From: Rhodoferax lithotrophicus
GTDB lineage: Bacteria > Pseudomonadota > Gammaproteobacteria > Burkholderiales > Burkholderiaceae_C
Length of the DNA stretch: 64,000 nucleotides
NCBI RefSeq assembly: GCF_019973615.1
Contig: NZ_AP024238.1
Span: 3,555,989 to 3,619,988, forward strand
Direction of reading: 5' to 3'
Shown here: piece after piece, positions 48,831 to 59,738 of the stretch
How the letters are laid out: each line of letters starts with the position of its first letter
Numbering within the stretch: position 1 is the stretch's first letter
Program-made: the position numbers and the translations under genes
Notes under the pieces: model-generated
Databases searched by the model: none
What the model was told of the DNA's origin: nothing
What the model saw: only the letters and a program-made list of their open reading frames with translations

Positions 48831-49742
48831 ATGCGCCCCTACACCTTCAAGCAGATTCAAACCTTTCTGGAAGTGGCCCGCCAGGGATCGGTGTCGAAAG
48901 CGGCCGAGCGGCTGTTTGTGACCCAGCCCGCGGTGTCGATGCAACTGCGCCAGCTGGAGGATGCTTTTGGCCTGGCGTTGGTGGAGCCGATGGGGCGCAA
49001 CATCAAACTCACTGCGGCGGGCGAGGTTTTCCTGACCCACGCCACCAGCGCCATGGGCCAGTTTCGCGACCTGGAAGCCCTGATGGCCGAGCATGTGGGG
49101 CTGAAAAAAGGCCGTATTGACCTGGCCGTGGTCAGTACCGCCAAGTATTTTGTGCCGATGCTGCTGGTGCGCTTCAACAAGCTGTATCCCGACATTGAGG
49201 TGTATCTGAACATTGATAACCGTGAAAACGTGCTGGGCTTGCTGAGCCGTTTTGAGACCGACCTGGTGGTGATGGGCCGCGCACCCAGCCACCTGGACTG
49301 TGTGGCAACCCCTTTTGCCACCAACCCACTGGCCATGGTGGCGGCACCAGACCACCCCTTGTCCCGGCGTAAAAACCTGGCTTTTTCAGAACTGGGCCAC
49401 TACCGCTTTGTGGTGCGGGAAGAGGGCTCTGGCACCCGTGCGGCCATGCAACGCCTGTTTGACGAGCACCAGACCCCGTTGCAAGTGGTGATGTCCATGC
49501 CCAGCAACGAAACCATCAAACAAGCCGTGATGGCCGGCATGGGCCTGAGCTTTTTGTCCCTGCGCACCGTGCGCCACGAACTGGCCAGCGGCCACCTGGC
49601 GCTGCTGGACGTGCAGGGCCTGCCGCAAATCAACCACTGGTATGTGACCCACCTGAGCAGCAAAAAGCTCTCACCCGCAGCCAACGCATTCAAGGAGTTT
49701 CTGATTCAGCAAGGGGGGGCGTTGATGGATACCTGGAGTTGA
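48831..49742 (+). CDS. cbbR: LysR-type regulator CbbR
   Basis: LysR-family activator (303 residues) of Calvin-cycle operons. The N-terminal HTH is TFLEVARQGSVSKAAERLFVTQPAVSMQLRQLE, quoted in part as SVSKAAERLFVTQPAVSMQL; the effector domain contains VSTAKYFVPMLLVRFNKLYPD and FREEGSGTRAAM-like VVREEGSGTRAAMQRLFDEH, which are typical of CbbR. The ATG at 48831 has GGAG seven bases upstream; the frame extension to 48795 is rejected. Its divergent placement from cbbY and the rest of the cbb run supports the assignment. Confidence 0.92.
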   Translation: MRPYTFKQIQTFLEVARQGSVSKAAERLFVTQPAVSMQLRQLEDAFGLALVEPMGRNIKLTAAGEVFLTHATSAMGQFRDLEALMAEHVGLKKGRIDLAVVSTAKYFVPMLLVRFNKLYPDIEVYLNIDNRENVLGLLSRFETDLVVMGRAPSHLDCVATPFATNPLAMVAAPDHPLSRRKNLAFSELGHYRFVVREEGSGTRAAMQRLFDEHQTPLQVVMSMPSNETIKQAVMAGMGLSFLSLRTVRHELASGHLALLDVQGLPQINHWYVTHLSSKKLSPAANAFKEFLIQQGGALMDTWS

Positions 49743-49861
49743 GCTGCGGCAATTTCGGTTGAATTTTGGCGTTGCCAGGTAACGTACGCCTTGAAAACAT
49801 GACACATCACGGCTTTTTAACGGCCCCTCCTGCGGGTGTTTGCACGCGCCATACGGTTTTG

Positions 49862-50752
49862 TCAGTTCGCCACGTGGCTCTGCAGACCTTGCAACAGTGC
49901 TGCAAAAGTCACCTTGCAGCGCGGTGTGTTGCGCAAGTCTTCATGCATGGTGAGCCAGGTCTCCAAGCCCATGGCAAAGTCTGTGGGCAACAGGTGCACC
50001 AGCTGCGGATCACGCGCCGCGATGGCCACCTGGCACACGCCAATTCCGCCGCCAGCACGGATCATGGCGAGCTGCGCCATGTCGCTATCGGTCCGCACGC
50101 TGAATGCCTCACGCTGCCAGCTCGGAAAGGCTTTTCGGGCGGTACGTACGAACGGAGTTTCTTCGTCAAAACCAATCAGCGCGTGCTGCGCCAGATCGGC
50201 CAGCGACATGGGTGTGCCACGCCTGAGCAGGTAACCCTGATGGGCGCATAGACCCAGTTGCACCGTTCCGACCCGGCGGGCAATCAGCAGTTCCTGCTGG
50301 GGTTGGGTCATACGGATGGCGATATCGGCTTCGCGTTTGAGCAAGTCCTGTACACGGTTGGTCAGCACCAGTTCCAGCTTGAGCCCAGGGTGTTCACTTT
50401 GCAGCTTGGCCAGGATGGGCGGCAACACCTCCATGCCGATCACTTCACTGGCCGTGATGCGCACCGTGCCCTGGATGCCCGGCCCCTGACTTTCTGCCGC
50501 GCGCTTCAGCGCTGCAGCGGAACTGCTCATGGTCTGTGCGAAACCTTGTAAACCCAGTGCCGCCTCGGTAGGCAGCAAACCGTGTTGTGAGCGGGTAAAA
50601 AGTGTCAGCCCAAGTGCTTTTTCCAGCGCCGCGATATGTCGCCCGACCGTTGGCTGGGTCATCCCCATGGCACGGGCAGCCCCCGATAAAGAGCCTTCGT
50701 GCAACACGCTCAAGTAAGACCGGTAGAGCTCCCAGCCGATGTTGTTGTCCAT
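49862..50752 (-). CDS. LysR-family transcriptional regulator
   Basis: A 296-residue LysR regulator. The HTH is SLSGAARAMGMTQPTVGRHI at about residues 18-37; the effector-binding part includes VRITASEVIGMEVLPPILAK and AIRMTQPQQELLIARRVG, as in the group that regulates neighbouring oxidoreductases. It is divergent from the epimerase-like gene 97 bases away, which is probably its target. The effector is unknown. Confidence 0.9.
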   Translation of the reverse strand: MDNNIGWELYRSYLSVLHEGSLSGAARAMGMTQPTVGRHIAALEKALGLTLFTRSQHGLLPTEAALGLQGFAQTMSSSAAALKRAAESQGPGIQGTVRITASEVIGMEVLPPILAKLQSEHPGLKLELVLTNRVQDLLKREADIAIRMTQPQQELLIARRVGTVQLGLCAHQGYLLRRGTPMSLADLAQHALIGFDEETPFVRTARKAFPSWQREAFSVRTDSDMAQLAMIRAGGGIGVCQVAIAARDPQLVHLLPTDFAMGLETWLTMHEDLRNTPRCKVTFAALLQGLQSHVAN

Positions 50753-50849
50753 GCATAAATGTATAGAGGCTATGGCATGTTAGTCAATTGCCTATCAACC
50801 AGACCTCTTTGAAACTACACCCATCACACACTTTTTGAGGAGTATCGAG

Positions 50850-51854
50850 ATGGAAATGGAACGCCAAACGGCCTTGGTATTAGGGGCAACTGGTGGTATT
50901 GGCGGCGAGGTAGCGCGCCAGCTGCGGGATGCGGGTTGGCAGGTTCGTGCACTGCGGCGAGGGGGATCATTGCCAATGGAGCGCAAAGACGGCATGGACT
51001 GGGTCCGTGGTGATGCCATGAATCGCGAGGACGTGCTGGCAGCTGCCCGTGGCTGCTCTGTCATTGTGCACGCAGTGAATCCGCCGGGTTACCGGCGCTG
51101 GGCCGAACTGGTGCTGCCCATGGTTGACAACACCATCGCCGCTGCCCGGGCACAGCGGGCGACCATCGTGTTGCCCGGAACGGTTTACAACTATGGCCCC
51201 GATGCCTTCCCGCTTGTACGTGAAGATGCTCCACAGAATCCGCTCACCCGCAAAGGTATGGTTCGAGTCGAGTTGGAGCAGCGTCTGCGTGTAGCCAGCG
51301 GTGATGGTTGCCGGGTGATTGTGGTGCGGGCCGGTGATTTTTGGGGTCCCAGACCGGGCAACAGCTGGTTTTCCCAAGGGCTGGTCAAACCCGGCCAGGC
51401 CGTGAAGGTGGTGAATCTGCCCGGCAGCCGTGGTGTTGGCCATCTATGGTCTTACCTGCCAGACGTGGCTTGCACCATGGTTGAGTTACTGCAGCGGCGG
51501 GAATCGCTGGAGCCGTTTGCGGTGTTTCACATGGCGGGTCATTGGGATGCCGATGGCACACAATTGGCACAAGCCATCAGCCGGGTGGTGATACGTTATG
51601 GGGGTGCCCAGCCTGCGCTGCGCGCCTTCCCTTGGTGGCTGACGGCCTTGGCAGCACCTTTTATGGTGACCTTGCGCGAACTGCGCGAGATGCGTTATCT
51701 GTGGCAGGTGCCTTTGGCCATGGACAATGGGAAACTCCTGGCGGTACTGGGGCATGAGCCACATACGCCACTGGATCAGGCGATGACTGCCACCTTGGAA
51801 GGAATGGGTTGCCTGAGCACAGCCCCACCTGCGCTGGCAAGTCCGGCGGATTGA
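50850..51854 (+). CDS. NAD-dependent epimerase/dehydratase-family protein
   Basis: An extended/atypical short-chain dehydrogenase (334 residues). The Rossmann motif is ALVLGATGGIGGEVARQLRDA; IVHAVNPPGYRRWAELV and the active-site-like VLPGTVYNYGPDAFPLV follow, in which the Tyr of YNYGP is conserved but the classical YxxxK is not obvious. The start at 50850 has GAGGAG seven bases upstream; the TTG at 50835 overlaps that site and is rejected. It is divergent from a LysR regulator. The substrate is unknown. Confidence 0.85.
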   Translation: MEMERQTALVLGATGGIGGEVARQLRDAGWQVRALRRGGSLPMERKDGMDWVRGDAMNREDVLAAARGCSVIVHAVNPPGYRRWAELVLPMVDNTIAAARAQRATIVLPGTVYNYGPDAFPLVREDAPQNPLTRKGMVRVELEQRLRVASGDGCRVIVVRAGDFWGPRPGNSWFSQGLVKPGQAVKVVNLPGSRGVGHLWSYLPDVACTMVELLQRRESLEPFAVFHMAGHWDADGTQLAQAISRVVIRYGGAQPALRAFPWWLTALAAPFMVTLRELREMRYLWQVPLAMDNGKLLAVLGHEPHTPLDQAMTATLEGMGCLSTAPPALASPAD

Positions 51855-51972
51855 CCCTCTATCATGGCCATGGCGAACGGCGACATGAGGGCTTCACATG
51901 GGTATCGTCATACCAATGTCCAGGGCCCATACACTTCAGAGGTCTATCCAACGAGTCGATGAAACATCACAA

Positions 51973-52305
51973 ATGGCTTACGCTAGTTCACTCACTCAAA
52001 TTTCACTGGGCGACAAAGTTCGCTTTACCCAAGAACGGCTTTCCGTATTGACACCTCTGGACAGAAAGCGGCTGGAGGGCAGGATTGGTGTTGTCCAGGG
52101 TTTCTGGAATTTCTCAAGAAAGCTGACAGTCTATTTCCCAGAGGACGGCGGCAGACGGGAGTTGCGCATCCCGAGTGTTGATCCGCGGCAGCTTGAGCAA
52201 GTTGCAGAAGGTCTGATCGTGTCGAAAAAGGAACCCGACATCACGAAGCCGACAAGTAGCGACGAACGACTCTCTCAGGACGACACGGACAACCTGTTTG
52301 GTTAG
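51973..52305 (+). CDS. Small hypothetical protein
   Basis: I do not recognise this 110-residue protein. It has a beta-rich, KOW-like segment SLGDKVRFTQER, then RRIGVVQGFW-like GRIGVVQGFWNFSRKLTVYF, and a polar, probably disordered C terminus SDERLSQDDTDNLFG. The frame is open from 51898; the start at 51973 gives MAYASSLTQ and is somewhat preferred, though neither has a clear ribosome site. It lies alone between the epimerase-like gene and the VOC gene. It may be a recently acquired small gene. Confidence 0.5.
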   Translation: MAYASSLTQISLGDKVRFTQERLSVLTPLDRKRLEGRIGVVQGFWNFSRKLTVYFPEDGGRRELRIPSVDPRQLEQVAEGLIVSKKEPDITKPTSSDERLSQDDTDNLFG

Positions 52306-52412
52306 TGAACCTCCCTACCTGGCGGGGGTGCTGGCGCAGCATGGCAGGGTTTGAGTGCAGAAGACACTGCCAATGTGCGCCAAGAGCCGCCAACCAGTGG
52401 TATGGTCAAGCC

Positions 52413-53120
52413 ATGAAAACACACATCGATCATCTGGTTATCGTCGCGAAAACGCTTGAACAGGGAGTGCAGTGGTGCGAAGCCACGTTGGGCATCACCC
52501 CTGGCCCGGGCGGTGAGCATGCGCAATATGGCACCCACAACCGCCTGTTCAAAATTGCCACACCCGCCTACCCGTTGGCGTATTTTGAAATCATTGCCAT
52601 CAACCCGGGGGCCAAAAAAACCGGCAGCGCCACCGCCCAGCGGTGGTTTGACATGGACAACTCCGCATTACAGGCTGCCGTGGCGATTGAGCCACGACTG
52701 GTGCATTTCGTCGCCAACACCACGGAAATTCAGGCGGCACGGATTGCCCTCAAAACCCTGGGCATTGAGCGCGGCCCGGCCATGGCAGCCAGCCGCCATT
52801 CACGCCGTGGCCTGCTGCAATGGCAGATCACGGTACGCGAAGACGGGCAACGCCTGTTTGATGGTGCGCTGCCCAGCCTGATTCAATGGGGAAAGCCCGA
52901 TGATGCCGAGCCGCTGCGCCTACACCCCAGAAACAGTTTGCCGCGCTCGGGGGTCTCGTTACAAAGTATCGCCATTTCGCACCCCAGCGCCCCCAAACTG
53001 CAAGCGGCGTATGAGGCGATAGGGCTCACCGGTATTGCCATCAACACGGGCCCGGCCAACCTCACCGCCACGCTGCAAACGCCCAAGGGCTTGGTAACGC
53101 TACAAAGCCACGGGGTTTAA
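52413..53120 (+). CDS. VOC/glyoxalase-like domain protein
   Basis: A 235-residue protein whose N-terminal segment IDHLVIVAKTLEQGVQWCEA and ITPGPGGEHAQYGTHNRLF are those of the glyoxalase-like VOC fold, with His in the first strand and a Glu in FEIIAINPG as probable metal ligands. The C-terminal half (SGVSLQSIAISHP) repeats the fold weakly. Enzymatic activity is unknown. The start at 52413 matches the family. Its 3' end overlaps the convergent mutT by 21 bases. Confidence 0.82.
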   Translation: MKTHIDHLVIVAKTLEQGVQWCEATLGITPGPGGEHAQYGTHNRLFKIATPAYPLAYFEIIAINPGAKKTGSATAQRWFDMDNSALQAAVAIEPRLVHFVANTTEIQAARIALKTLGIERGPAMAASRHSRRGLLQWQITVREDGQRLFDGALPSLIQWGKPDDAEPLRLHPRNSLPRSGVSLQSIAISHPSAPKLQAAYEAIGLTGIAINTGPANLTATLQTPKGLVTLQSHGV

Positions 53121-53579
53121 CGCCTGCTGCTCCTGGGCCAGCCACTCCAGCACGGGCACCGTGCCGGGCAGTACCGGTGTCACCGTCACGGGCAGACGCT
53201 GCCAGGCAAACGACTGGGCTTCACGCATCTGCAACTCGCCCGACCAGGCCAGCACCTTGCAAAAATGCAGGCGCACCAGGGCGTGGGGGTAGTCCACCAT
53301 TTCCTGCCGCCAGGGCTCGATCTGATGCAGGTGCAGGCCAAGTTCTTCAAACAGCTCGCGGCTCAGGGCTTGTTGCACCGATTCGCCCGCTTCAAATTTG
53401 CCTCCAGGAAATTCCCAGTAACCGGCATACACCTTGCCTGCCGGGCGTGAGGTCAGCAAAAAATCGCCCTCCGGGCGGATCAGCACCCCAACGGCCACGT
53501 CCACCACCTTGCGCTCAGTGCCGCCCTCGCGCGGCAGTTCAGCATCTGCAATCAGGTGTGGTTTGGGGATGTTATCCAT
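53100..53579 (-). CDS. mutT: NUDIX hydrolase, MutT (8-oxo-dGTP diphosphatase)
   Basis: A NUDIX-fold enzyme (159 residues from 53579) that likely removes oxidised dGTP. The complete NUDIX box is GKFEAGESVQQALSRELFEE followed by LG. KVVDVAVGVLIRPEGDFLL and GKVYAGYWEFPGGK are typical of MutT. The frame is open to a GTG at 53636 that would overlap the stop of the DUF815 gene by GTGA; the ATG at 53579 is closer to the family length but has no clear ribosome site, so the upstream GTG remains possible. It is downstream of argJ and the DUF815 gene, the usual order. Confidence 0.9.
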   Translation of the reverse strand: MDNIPKPHLIADAELPREGGTERKVVDVAVGVLIRPEGDFLLTSRPAGKVYAGYWEFPGGKFEAGESVQQALSRELFEELGLHLHQIEPWRQEMVDYPHALVRLHFCKVLAWSGELQMREAQSFAWQRLPVTVTPVLPGTVPVLEWLAQEQQALNPVAL

Positions 53580-53632
53580 GTCGTTTGTGATGTTTGCAGG
53601 TGTGACTGCGGCAAGACCTATCATGGCGCTGG

Positions 53633-54511
53633 TCACGCCTCAACGGCGTGTTGCCCAGCGTAGTCACGGGCAAACTGGTAAGCCACCCGACCACTGCGTG
53701 AGCCACGCTCCAGGGCCCACACCAGGGCTTGTGCTCGGGCAGCCTCGATGGCGGCGGCAGGCACGCCAAAAGAGGCCAACCACTGGGCGGCGATGGTCAG
53801 GTATTCATCTTGCGAGAAGGGGTAGAAGCTCACCCACAGTCCAAAACGTTCGCTCAGGGAGATTTTTTCTTCAATCACCTCGCCTGGATGGACCTCACCG
53901 TCTGGCGTATGGGTATAGCTCAGGTTGTCTTTCATGTACTCGGGCAACAGGTGGCGGCGGTTGCTGGTGGCATAAATCAGCACATTGGCCGTGGTGGCGG
54001 CCACCGAACCGTCCAGAATCGATTTGAGCGCTTTGTAGCCGGGCTCACCTTCGTCAAAACTGAGGTCATCACAAAACACGATGAATTTGTAGGCTTGCTC
54101 AGACACCAGGTCCACAATGTCGGGCAAATCGGTCAGGTCAGCTTTGTCAACCTCAATCAGGCGCAGGCCTTGCGAGGCAAATTCATTCAGACAGGCACGA
54201 ATTAGAGACGACTTGCCAGTGCCCCGTGCACCCGTGAGTAACACGTTGTTGGCGGGCTGTCCACTGACAAACTGGCGGGTGTTGCGGTTGATTTTTTCTT
54301 TTTGTGGCTCGATTTCTTTCAAATCCGTGAGTGACATGGCCCCCACGTGGCGCACCGGCTCCAGGGTGGCACGGCCTGAACTGCGCTTGCGGTAACGGAA
54401 TGCGCTGGAGGCGGTCCAGTCCGGCTGACTGGGTGGTTGCGGCAACACGGCTTCAATCCGGGTGATGAGGTGCTCTGCCCGTTGCAACAGGTGCTCAAAA
54501 CTGGCGTTCAT
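53633..54511 (-). CDS. DUF815-family AAA ATPase
   Basis: A P-loop protein of 292 residues belonging to the DUF815 family. Walker A is [18 protein letters not shown]; a Walker B-like stretch is [20 protein letters not shown]; sensor-like [14 protein letters not shown] and [20 protein letters not shown] follow. Its role is not known. It overlaps argJ by 4 bases and leads into mutT, a conserved neighbourhood. Confidence 0.92.
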   Translation of the reverse strand: MNASFEHLLQRAEHLITRIEAVLPQPPSQPDWTASSAFRYRKRSSGRATLEPVRHVGAMSLTDLKEIEPQKEKINRNTRQFVSGQPANNVLLTGARGTGKSSLIRACLNEFASQGLRLIEVDKADLTDLPDIVDLVSEQAYKFIVFCDDLSFDEGEPGYKALKSILDGSVAATTANVLIYATSNRRHLLPEYMKDNLSYTHTPDGEVHPGEVIEEKISLSERFGLWVSFYPFSQDEYLTIAAQWLASFGVPAAAIEAARAQALVWALERGSRSGRVAYQFARDYAGQHAVEA

Positions 54512-55737
54512 GAGCGGTAATCGGCGTTGATAGTCACGTAGTCGTGGCTCAGGTCACAAGTCCACACCGTATCGGATGCCGTGCCACGGCCCAGTACCAC
54601 CCGCACGGCGATCTCGGCTTGTTTCATGACACGCTGCCCGTCTTCTTCCCGGTAGTTGGGGTTGCGTCCGCCCTTGAGCGCCACATGCACGTCGTCCAGG
54701 TACAAGTCGATGCCAGTTTGATCCAGATCGGCAATCCCGGCATACCCCACGGCGGCCAGGATGCGGCCCAGGTTGGGATCGCTGGCAAAAAACGCAGTTT
54801 TGACCAGAGGTGAGTGTGCAATGGCGTAGGCCACCTGGCGGCATTCGGCCTGGGTTTGACCACCTTCCACCTGAATGGCGATGAACTTGGTGGCCCCCTC
54901 CCCGTCTCGCACAATCGCCTGAGCCAGCTGTTTGGCCACTCCCAGCATGGCTTGTTTCAGCGCCTGGCCAGCGGCACTGTCCAGCGAGGTGATGGGTGCA
55001 TGGGAGGCCTGGTTGCTGGCGATGACCACGAAGGAGTCGTTGGTGGAGGTGTCGCCGTCCACCGTGACACGGTTGAAGGAACCCTCAGCCAACTCCAGTG
55101 CCAGTTGCTTCATCACGTCTTGGCTCACACTGGCATCGGTAGCAATAAAACCGAGCATGGTCGCCATGTTGGGGCGAATCATGCCGGCCCCCTTGCCGAT
55201 GCCGGTGATGCTGACGGTTACGCCGCCAATCTGCACCTGCACACCAAAGGCTTTGGCCACGGTGTCGGTGGTCATGATGGCCTCGCTGGCACGCAGCCAG
55301 TTGTCTGTCTTGGCATCGGCCAAGGCTGCGGGCAAGCCGGCTTCAATGCGCTCAATCGGCAGGGTTTCCATGATCACGCCGGTGGAAAACGGCAATACCT
55401 GGGCAGCTTCAATGTTGAGCTGTGCGGCCAGGGCTTGGCAGGTGCGGATGGCGCGGGCGCGGCCGTCTTCGCCCGTTCCGGCATTGGCATTGCCGGTGTT
55501 GATGAGCATGGCACGGATGCCCTGCCCGGTGGCAAGGTGCTCGCGGCAAATTTGCACCGGTGCGGCGCAAAAGCGGTTTTGTGTGAACACACCCGACACC
55601 GAGGCCCCCTCATCGATCAACACCACCGTCAGGTCTTTGCGGTTGGCTTTGCGAATACCCGCTTCGGTGACACCGATGCGCACACCGGGAATGGGAAACA
55701 ACTCGGCAGGATTAGGGACAGACAGGTTGACGGACAT
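54508..55737 (-). CDS. argJ: Bifunctional glutamate N-acetyltransferase / amino-acid acetyltransferase
   Basis: Arginine-biosynthesis enzyme (409 residues) transferring acetyl from N-acetylornithine to glutamate, and possibly using acetyl-CoA. The self-cleavage site that separates the two chains is in [22 protein letters not shown], before the conserved Thr of [24 protein letters not shown] and [19 protein letters not shown] are N-terminal signatures; the C terminus ends [11 protein letters not shown]. It lies downstream of secA, separated by a terminator, and overlaps the DUF815 gene. Confidence 0.96.
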   Translation of the reverse strand: MSVNLSVPNPAELFPIPGVRIGVTEAGIRKANRKDLTVVLIDEGASVSGVFTQNRFCAAPVQICREHLATGQGIRAMLINTGNANAGTGEDGRARAIRTCQALAAQLNIEAAQVLPFSTGVIMETLPIERIEAGLPAALADAKTDNWLRASEAIMTTDTVAKAFGVQVQIGGVTVSITGIGKGAGMIRPNMATMLGFIATDASVSQDVMKQLALELAEGSFNRVTVDGDTSTNDSFVVIASNQASHAPITSLDSAAGQALKQAMLGVAKQLAQAIVRDGEGATKFIAIQVEGGQTQAECRQVAYAIAHSPLVKTAFFASDPNLGRILAAVGYAGIADLDQTGIDLYLDDVHVALKGGRNPNYREEDGQRVMKQAEIAVRVVLGRGTASDTVWTCDLSHDYVTINADYRS

Positions 55738-55775
55738 GTGAGGCTTTCAGGAGTCAGGGAAGACGATTTTGATCG

Positions 55776-55803
55776 AAAAAAATCGGGCACGCGGCCCGAT
55801 TTT
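55776..55803 (-). terminator. Rho-independent terminator of secA
   Basis: On the minus strand AAATCGGGCC and its partner GCCCGATTT (with a GCGT loop) are followed by TTTTTTTCGA. It sits 15 bases after the secA stop and separates secA from argJ. Confidence 0.9.
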
Positions 55804-55818
55804 GCGGTGTGATGGAAA

Positions 55819-58563
55819 TCAGGACAGTTTGCCGTGGCAATGTTTGTATTTTTTGCCACTGCCACAGGGGCAGGGTTCATTGCGACCAACACGCGGTACT
55901 TCAGCCTTGACAGTGGCCTCATCCACCACGGTTTGTACTTCACCGGTTTCGGTGGGGGCGCTGTAGGTCACGTTACTGACACGTTCGGCACGATTTTCCA
56001 TCTCTGCCGCTGCAGCTGCAGCAGCTTCGTTGGATTGGATACGCACCGTCATCAACACTTTGGTGACTTCGTTTTTAACCGAATCGAGCATTTGACCAAA
56101 GAGTTCAAAGGCTTCGCGTTTGTATTCCTGCTTGGGTTGCTTTTGGGCATAACCACGCAAATGGATACCTTGGCGCAAGTAGTCCAATGAGCTCAGGTGA
56201 TCACGCCAATTGGTATCAATGGTTTGCAGCAGCACCATGCGCTCAAACTGGGTGAAGTTTTCAGCCCCCACCAATGCCACCTTGTCATCAAACACCTTGT
56301 TGGCGTGAGCACGCACGGTCTCAAGAATATCGTGATCGGTAATGGCTGACGCAGCATTCACCTGGTGCTGCAAGGGCAAGGTGAGTTGCCATTCGTCGGC
56401 CAGACTTCTTTCAAGAGCAGGCAAATTCCATTGTTCTTCCACCGATTCAACGGGCACATACTGGCGCACGATGTCCTCAAAGCAGCCTTCGCGCAGTGAC
56501 TGTATCTGTGCGCCCAATTCGGTCGCATCCAGAATCTCGTTGCGCTGCTGGTAAATCACCTTGCGTTGGTCATTCGCCACGTCATCGTATTCAAGCAGTT
56601 GCTTGCGCATGTCAAAGTTGCGGGCTTCCACCTTGCGCTGAGCACTTTCAATGGAGCGGGTCACAATGCCCGCCTCAATGGCCTCACCCTCAGGCATTTT
56701 CAGGCGATCCATGATGGCTTTGACACGGTCACCGGCAAAGATACGCATCAAGGAGTCATCCAGACTCAGGTAAAACCGTGATGAACCTGGGTCACCTTGG
56801 CGGCCGGAGCGGCCACGCAACTGGTTGTCAATACGACGCGATTCATGCCGCTCAGTGGCAATAATGCGCAAGCCCCCCAAAGCGGTGACCAACTCATGGT
56901 CTTTGGCCCATTGGGCGCGCAAGGCATCAATCTGCTGTTGCTTCTGTGACGCATCCAAGGATGCGTCAGCCTCAATGGTTTCAATGGTTTTGCTGATGTT
57001 GCCACCCAACACAATGTCTGTACCCCGGCCCGCCATGTTCGTAGCAATCGTGATCATTTTGGGGCGACCAGCCTGGGCCACAATGTCTGCCTCTCGGGCG
57101 TGCTGTTTGGCGTTGAGCACCTGATGTGGCAACTTTTCCTTATCCAGCAAGTCTGCAATGATTTCCGAGTTTTCAATGGAGGTAGTACCAACCAACACGG
57201 GCTGACCACGCTCATAACATTCCCGAATGTCGGCGATAGCCGCCACGTATTTTTCACGTGTGGTTTTGTAAACCCGATCCAATTGGTCATCACGACGGCT
57301 TGGACGATTGGGCGGCATGACCACCGTTTCCAAACCATATATTTCCTGGAACTCGTAGGCTTCGGTATCGGCCGTACCTGTCATCCCTGCCAACTTGCCA
57401 TACAACCTGAAGTAATTCTGGAAGGTGATCGAAGCCATGGTCTGATTTTCAGGCTGGATGGCTACGCCTTCCTTGGCTTCTACGGCTTGGTGCAGGCCCT
57501 CGCTCCAGCGCCGCCCCGTCATCAAACGACCGGTGAATTCGTCCACGATCACCACTTCACCAGCCTGCACCACATAGTGCTGATCCCGGTGGTACAGGTG
57601 CTGTGCACGCAAAGCAGCATACAGATGGTGCATCAGCGTGATGTTGGCTGGGTCATAAAGGCTGGCACCTTCAGGAATAAGCCCCATTGAAAACAAAATG
57701 CGTTCGGCGTTTTCATGACCACGCTCGGTCAAAAACACTTGATGGCTTTTTTCATCAATAGTGAAATCACCTTCTTTGGTAATACCTTCACCCGTATGTG
57801 GGTCAGCTTCACCTTCTTGCTTTTCGAGTTGGGGAACGATCAACTTGATCGACTGGTACAGGTCAGTTTGATCTTCAGCCTGACCGCTGATGATGAGTGG
57901 TGTGCGGGCCTCGTCAATCAAAATGGAGTCCACTTCGTCAACAATGGCGTAATTCAACCCTCGTTGCACACGGTCTGCAGCTTCATAGACCATGTTGTCA
58001 CGCAGGTAATCAAAACCGTATTCGTTGTTGGTTCCGTAAGTGATGTCAGCACGGTAAGCGGCCTGTTTTTCTTCGCGAGGCATATTGGGCAGGTTAATAC
58101 CCACTGACAAGCCCAAAAAGTTGTACAGCTTGCCCATCCACTGCGCATCACGATTAGCGAGGTAGTCATTCACAGTGACCACATGAACACCTTTACCGGA
58201 CAGCGCATTCAGGTACACCGGCAGAGTAGCCGTCAGCGTTTTACCTTCGCCAGTACCCATTTCAGAAATCTTGCCATTGTGCAGTGACATGCCGCCAAGC
58301 ATTTGCACATCAAAGTGCCGTAACTTCATGACACGTTTGGAACCCTCACGAACCACCGCAAAAGCTTCAGGCAACAATACATCCAGCGATTCGCCTTTGG
58401 CAAAGCGATCTTTAAACTCGCCGGTCTTGGCACACAAGGCTTCATCGGTAAGCATTTCAAAACCTGCCTCCAGCGCGTTGATTTTTGCGACGGTTTGGCG
58501 GTATTTTTTGAGCAGGCGGTCATTGCGACTACCGAAAATTTTAGTGAGGAAATTGGTGGCCAT
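55819..58563 (-). CDS. secA: Protein translocase subunit SecA
   Basis: ATPase motor of the Sec translocase (914 residues). Walker A is [20 protein letters not shown]; the DEAD-type Walker B is in [33 protein letters not shown] and [20 protein letters not shown] are NBD2 motifs; the C-terminal zinc-binding motif is [17 protein letters not shown] with the Cys-X-Cys-X8-Cys-His arrangement, the SecB site. It has its own terminator downstream. Confidence 0.97.
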   Translation of the reverse strand: MATNFLTKIFGSRNDRLLKKYRQTVAKINALEAGFEMLTDEALCAKTGEFKDRFAKGESLDVLLPEAFAVVREGSKRVMKLRHFDVQMLGGMSLHNGKISEMGTGEGKTLTATLPVYLNALSGKGVHVVTVNDYLANRDAQWMGKLYNFLGLSVGINLPNMPREEKQAAYRADITYGTNNEYGFDYLRDNMVYEAADRVQRGLNYAIVDEVDSILIDEARTPLIISGQAEDQTDLYQSIKLIVPQLEKQEGEADPHTGEGITKEGDFTIDEKSHQVFLTERGHENAERILFSMGLIPEGASLYDPANITLMHHLYAALRAQHLYHRDQHYVVQAGEVVIVDEFTGRLMTGRRWSEGLHQAVEAKEGVAIQPENQTMASITFQNYFRLYGKLAGMTGTADTEAYEFQEIYGLETVVMPPNRPSRRDDQLDRVYKTTREKYVAAIADIRECYERGQPVLVGTTSIENSEIIADLLDKEKLPHQVLNAKQHAREADIVAQAGRPKMITIATNMAGRGTDIVLGGNISKTIETIEADASLDASQKQQQIDALRAQWAKDHELVTALGGLRIIATERHESRRIDNQLRGRSGRQGDPGSSRFYLSLDDSLMRIFAGDRVKAIMDRLKMPEGEAIEAGIVTRSIESAQRKVEARNFDMRKQLLEYDDVANDQRKVIYQQRNEILDATELGAQIQSLREGCFEDIVRQYVPVESVEEQWNLPALERSLADEWQLTLPLQHQVNAASAITDHDILETVRAHANKVFDDKVALVGAENFTQFERMVLLQTIDTNWRDHLSSLDYLRQGIHLRGYAQKQPKQEYKREAFELFGQMLDSVKNEVTKVLMTVRIQSNEAAAAAAAEMENRAERVSNVTYSAPTETGEVQTVVDEATVKAEVPRVGRNEPCPCGSGKKYKHCHGKLS

Positions 58564-58732
58564 GAATACAGGGCGCGCAGCCTACCCAGCAAGGGCAAAT
58601 TGCAACGCAATCCTTATTTTTACGATCTAACTGAAATGGGGATCACATGAAGAAACACAAGCGCTGACACATTACTGTGAGCACTCGGTTTTAGTGGATT
58701 TTACTGTTCCCAAATGACAAACTTTGAATCGA

Positions 58733-59719
58733 TCAATGTACCGTTGAAAAGCCAGGCTTCACACCTTCAGTGGGCTTGGATATTTCGGCATGGGCAAATT
58801 GCATGCTCTGCTGGTGTTGACCTGCAGCCAAGAATTTTTGAGGATCCTGAAAGATTCCATTTACTAGCACCTCGAAATGCAGGTGTGACCCAGTAGATCT
58901 GCCCGAATTACCTACCTCTGCAATTTTTTGTCCGCGTTTAATGAGATCCCCTTTCTTCGCCAGTATTCTGGAAGTATGAGCGTAACGTGTCACTAAACCA
59001 TTTCCATGGTCAATTTCAATCATGTTGCCATATTCGGGATGAAACTCTTGCACAACAACCACCCCCCCCGCTGCCGCCAAAATTGGCGTGGAAACCGGAG
59101 CGGGAAAATCCAGCCCAGTATGTAAAGCAGAGCGACCAGTAATTGGGTCGATCCGCCATCCAAAAGCAGAGCCCAACTCCGACATGACGACGGGTTTTTG
59201 GGTAGGAATCGTCAGGCTCTTCATTTTGCGATCAAACAAACGGGACTCCAGAACCGTCAGAAGATCGGTACGCTGATGCGTCAGCCGCTCCAAATCATCC
59301 AATGTCGCCTGAACTTCGTTCAACGTGAGTTCATGACCTCTAACCTCTACACCACCTTGACCAGACATACCTTTGATCTCAACAGGATTGAGCCCAGCCA
59401 AACTGGATACACGCTCACCAAGCGACTCAAGCTGGGTGAGTTTTGCTTGCATTTCACCCATACGACGCGCCATCACATCAAGGTTTTCACGCAAATAACG
59501 GTCACGTTGCTCAAACTCATCTTTGGTCACCAATTTGACCAATGCACCCACAACCGGCCATCCATCACGAGCACCTTTAAGAAAAACCAAGTGATACAAG
59601 CCTAGAGCGAGCAACATGACCACCAAGGCTGTGATCAAAAATACGGTTACAAGCTGCATACCTGAGAGGTGTAAAGCACGTGACTTCGCAAGCCAGGCAT
59701 CCGTGATAATCAATTGCAT
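58733..59719 (-). CDS. M23-family metallopeptidase, membrane anchored
   Basis: A peptidoglycan hydrolase-like protein (328 residues). One N-terminal transmembrane segment (VTVFLITALVVMLLALGLYHL), a coiled-coil region at about 70-155 (LENLDVMARRMGEMQAKLTQ), then an M23 domain with SAFGWRIDPITGRSALHTGL, DFPAPVSTPILAAAGG and SHLHFEVLVNG. The zinc ligands (H-x3-D and HxH) are complete. The start at 59719 (MQLIITDAW) has GAGGG upstream; longer frames to 59851 are rejected. It lies upstream of secA on the same strand, a conserved order in Burkholderiales. The 169-base gap to secA has nothing I recognise. Confidence 0.9.
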   Translation of the reverse strand: MQLIITDAWLAKSRALHLSGMQLVTVFLITALVVMLLALGLYHLVFLKGARDGWPVVGALVKLVTKDEFEQRDRYLRENLDVMARRMGEMQAKLTQLESLGERVSSLAGLNPVEIKGMSGQGGVEVRGHELTLNEVQATLDDLERLTHQRTDLLTVLESRLFDRKMKSLTIPTQKPVVMSELGSAFGWRIDPITGRSALHTGLDFPAPVSTPILAAAGGVVVVQEFHPEYGNMIEIDHGNGLVTRYAHTSRILAKKGDLIKRGQKIAEVGNSGRSTGSHLHFEVLVNGIFQDPQKFLAAGQHQQSMQFAHAEISKPTEGVKPGFSTVH

Positions 59720-59738
59720 CTGAAATGCCCTCATGCTC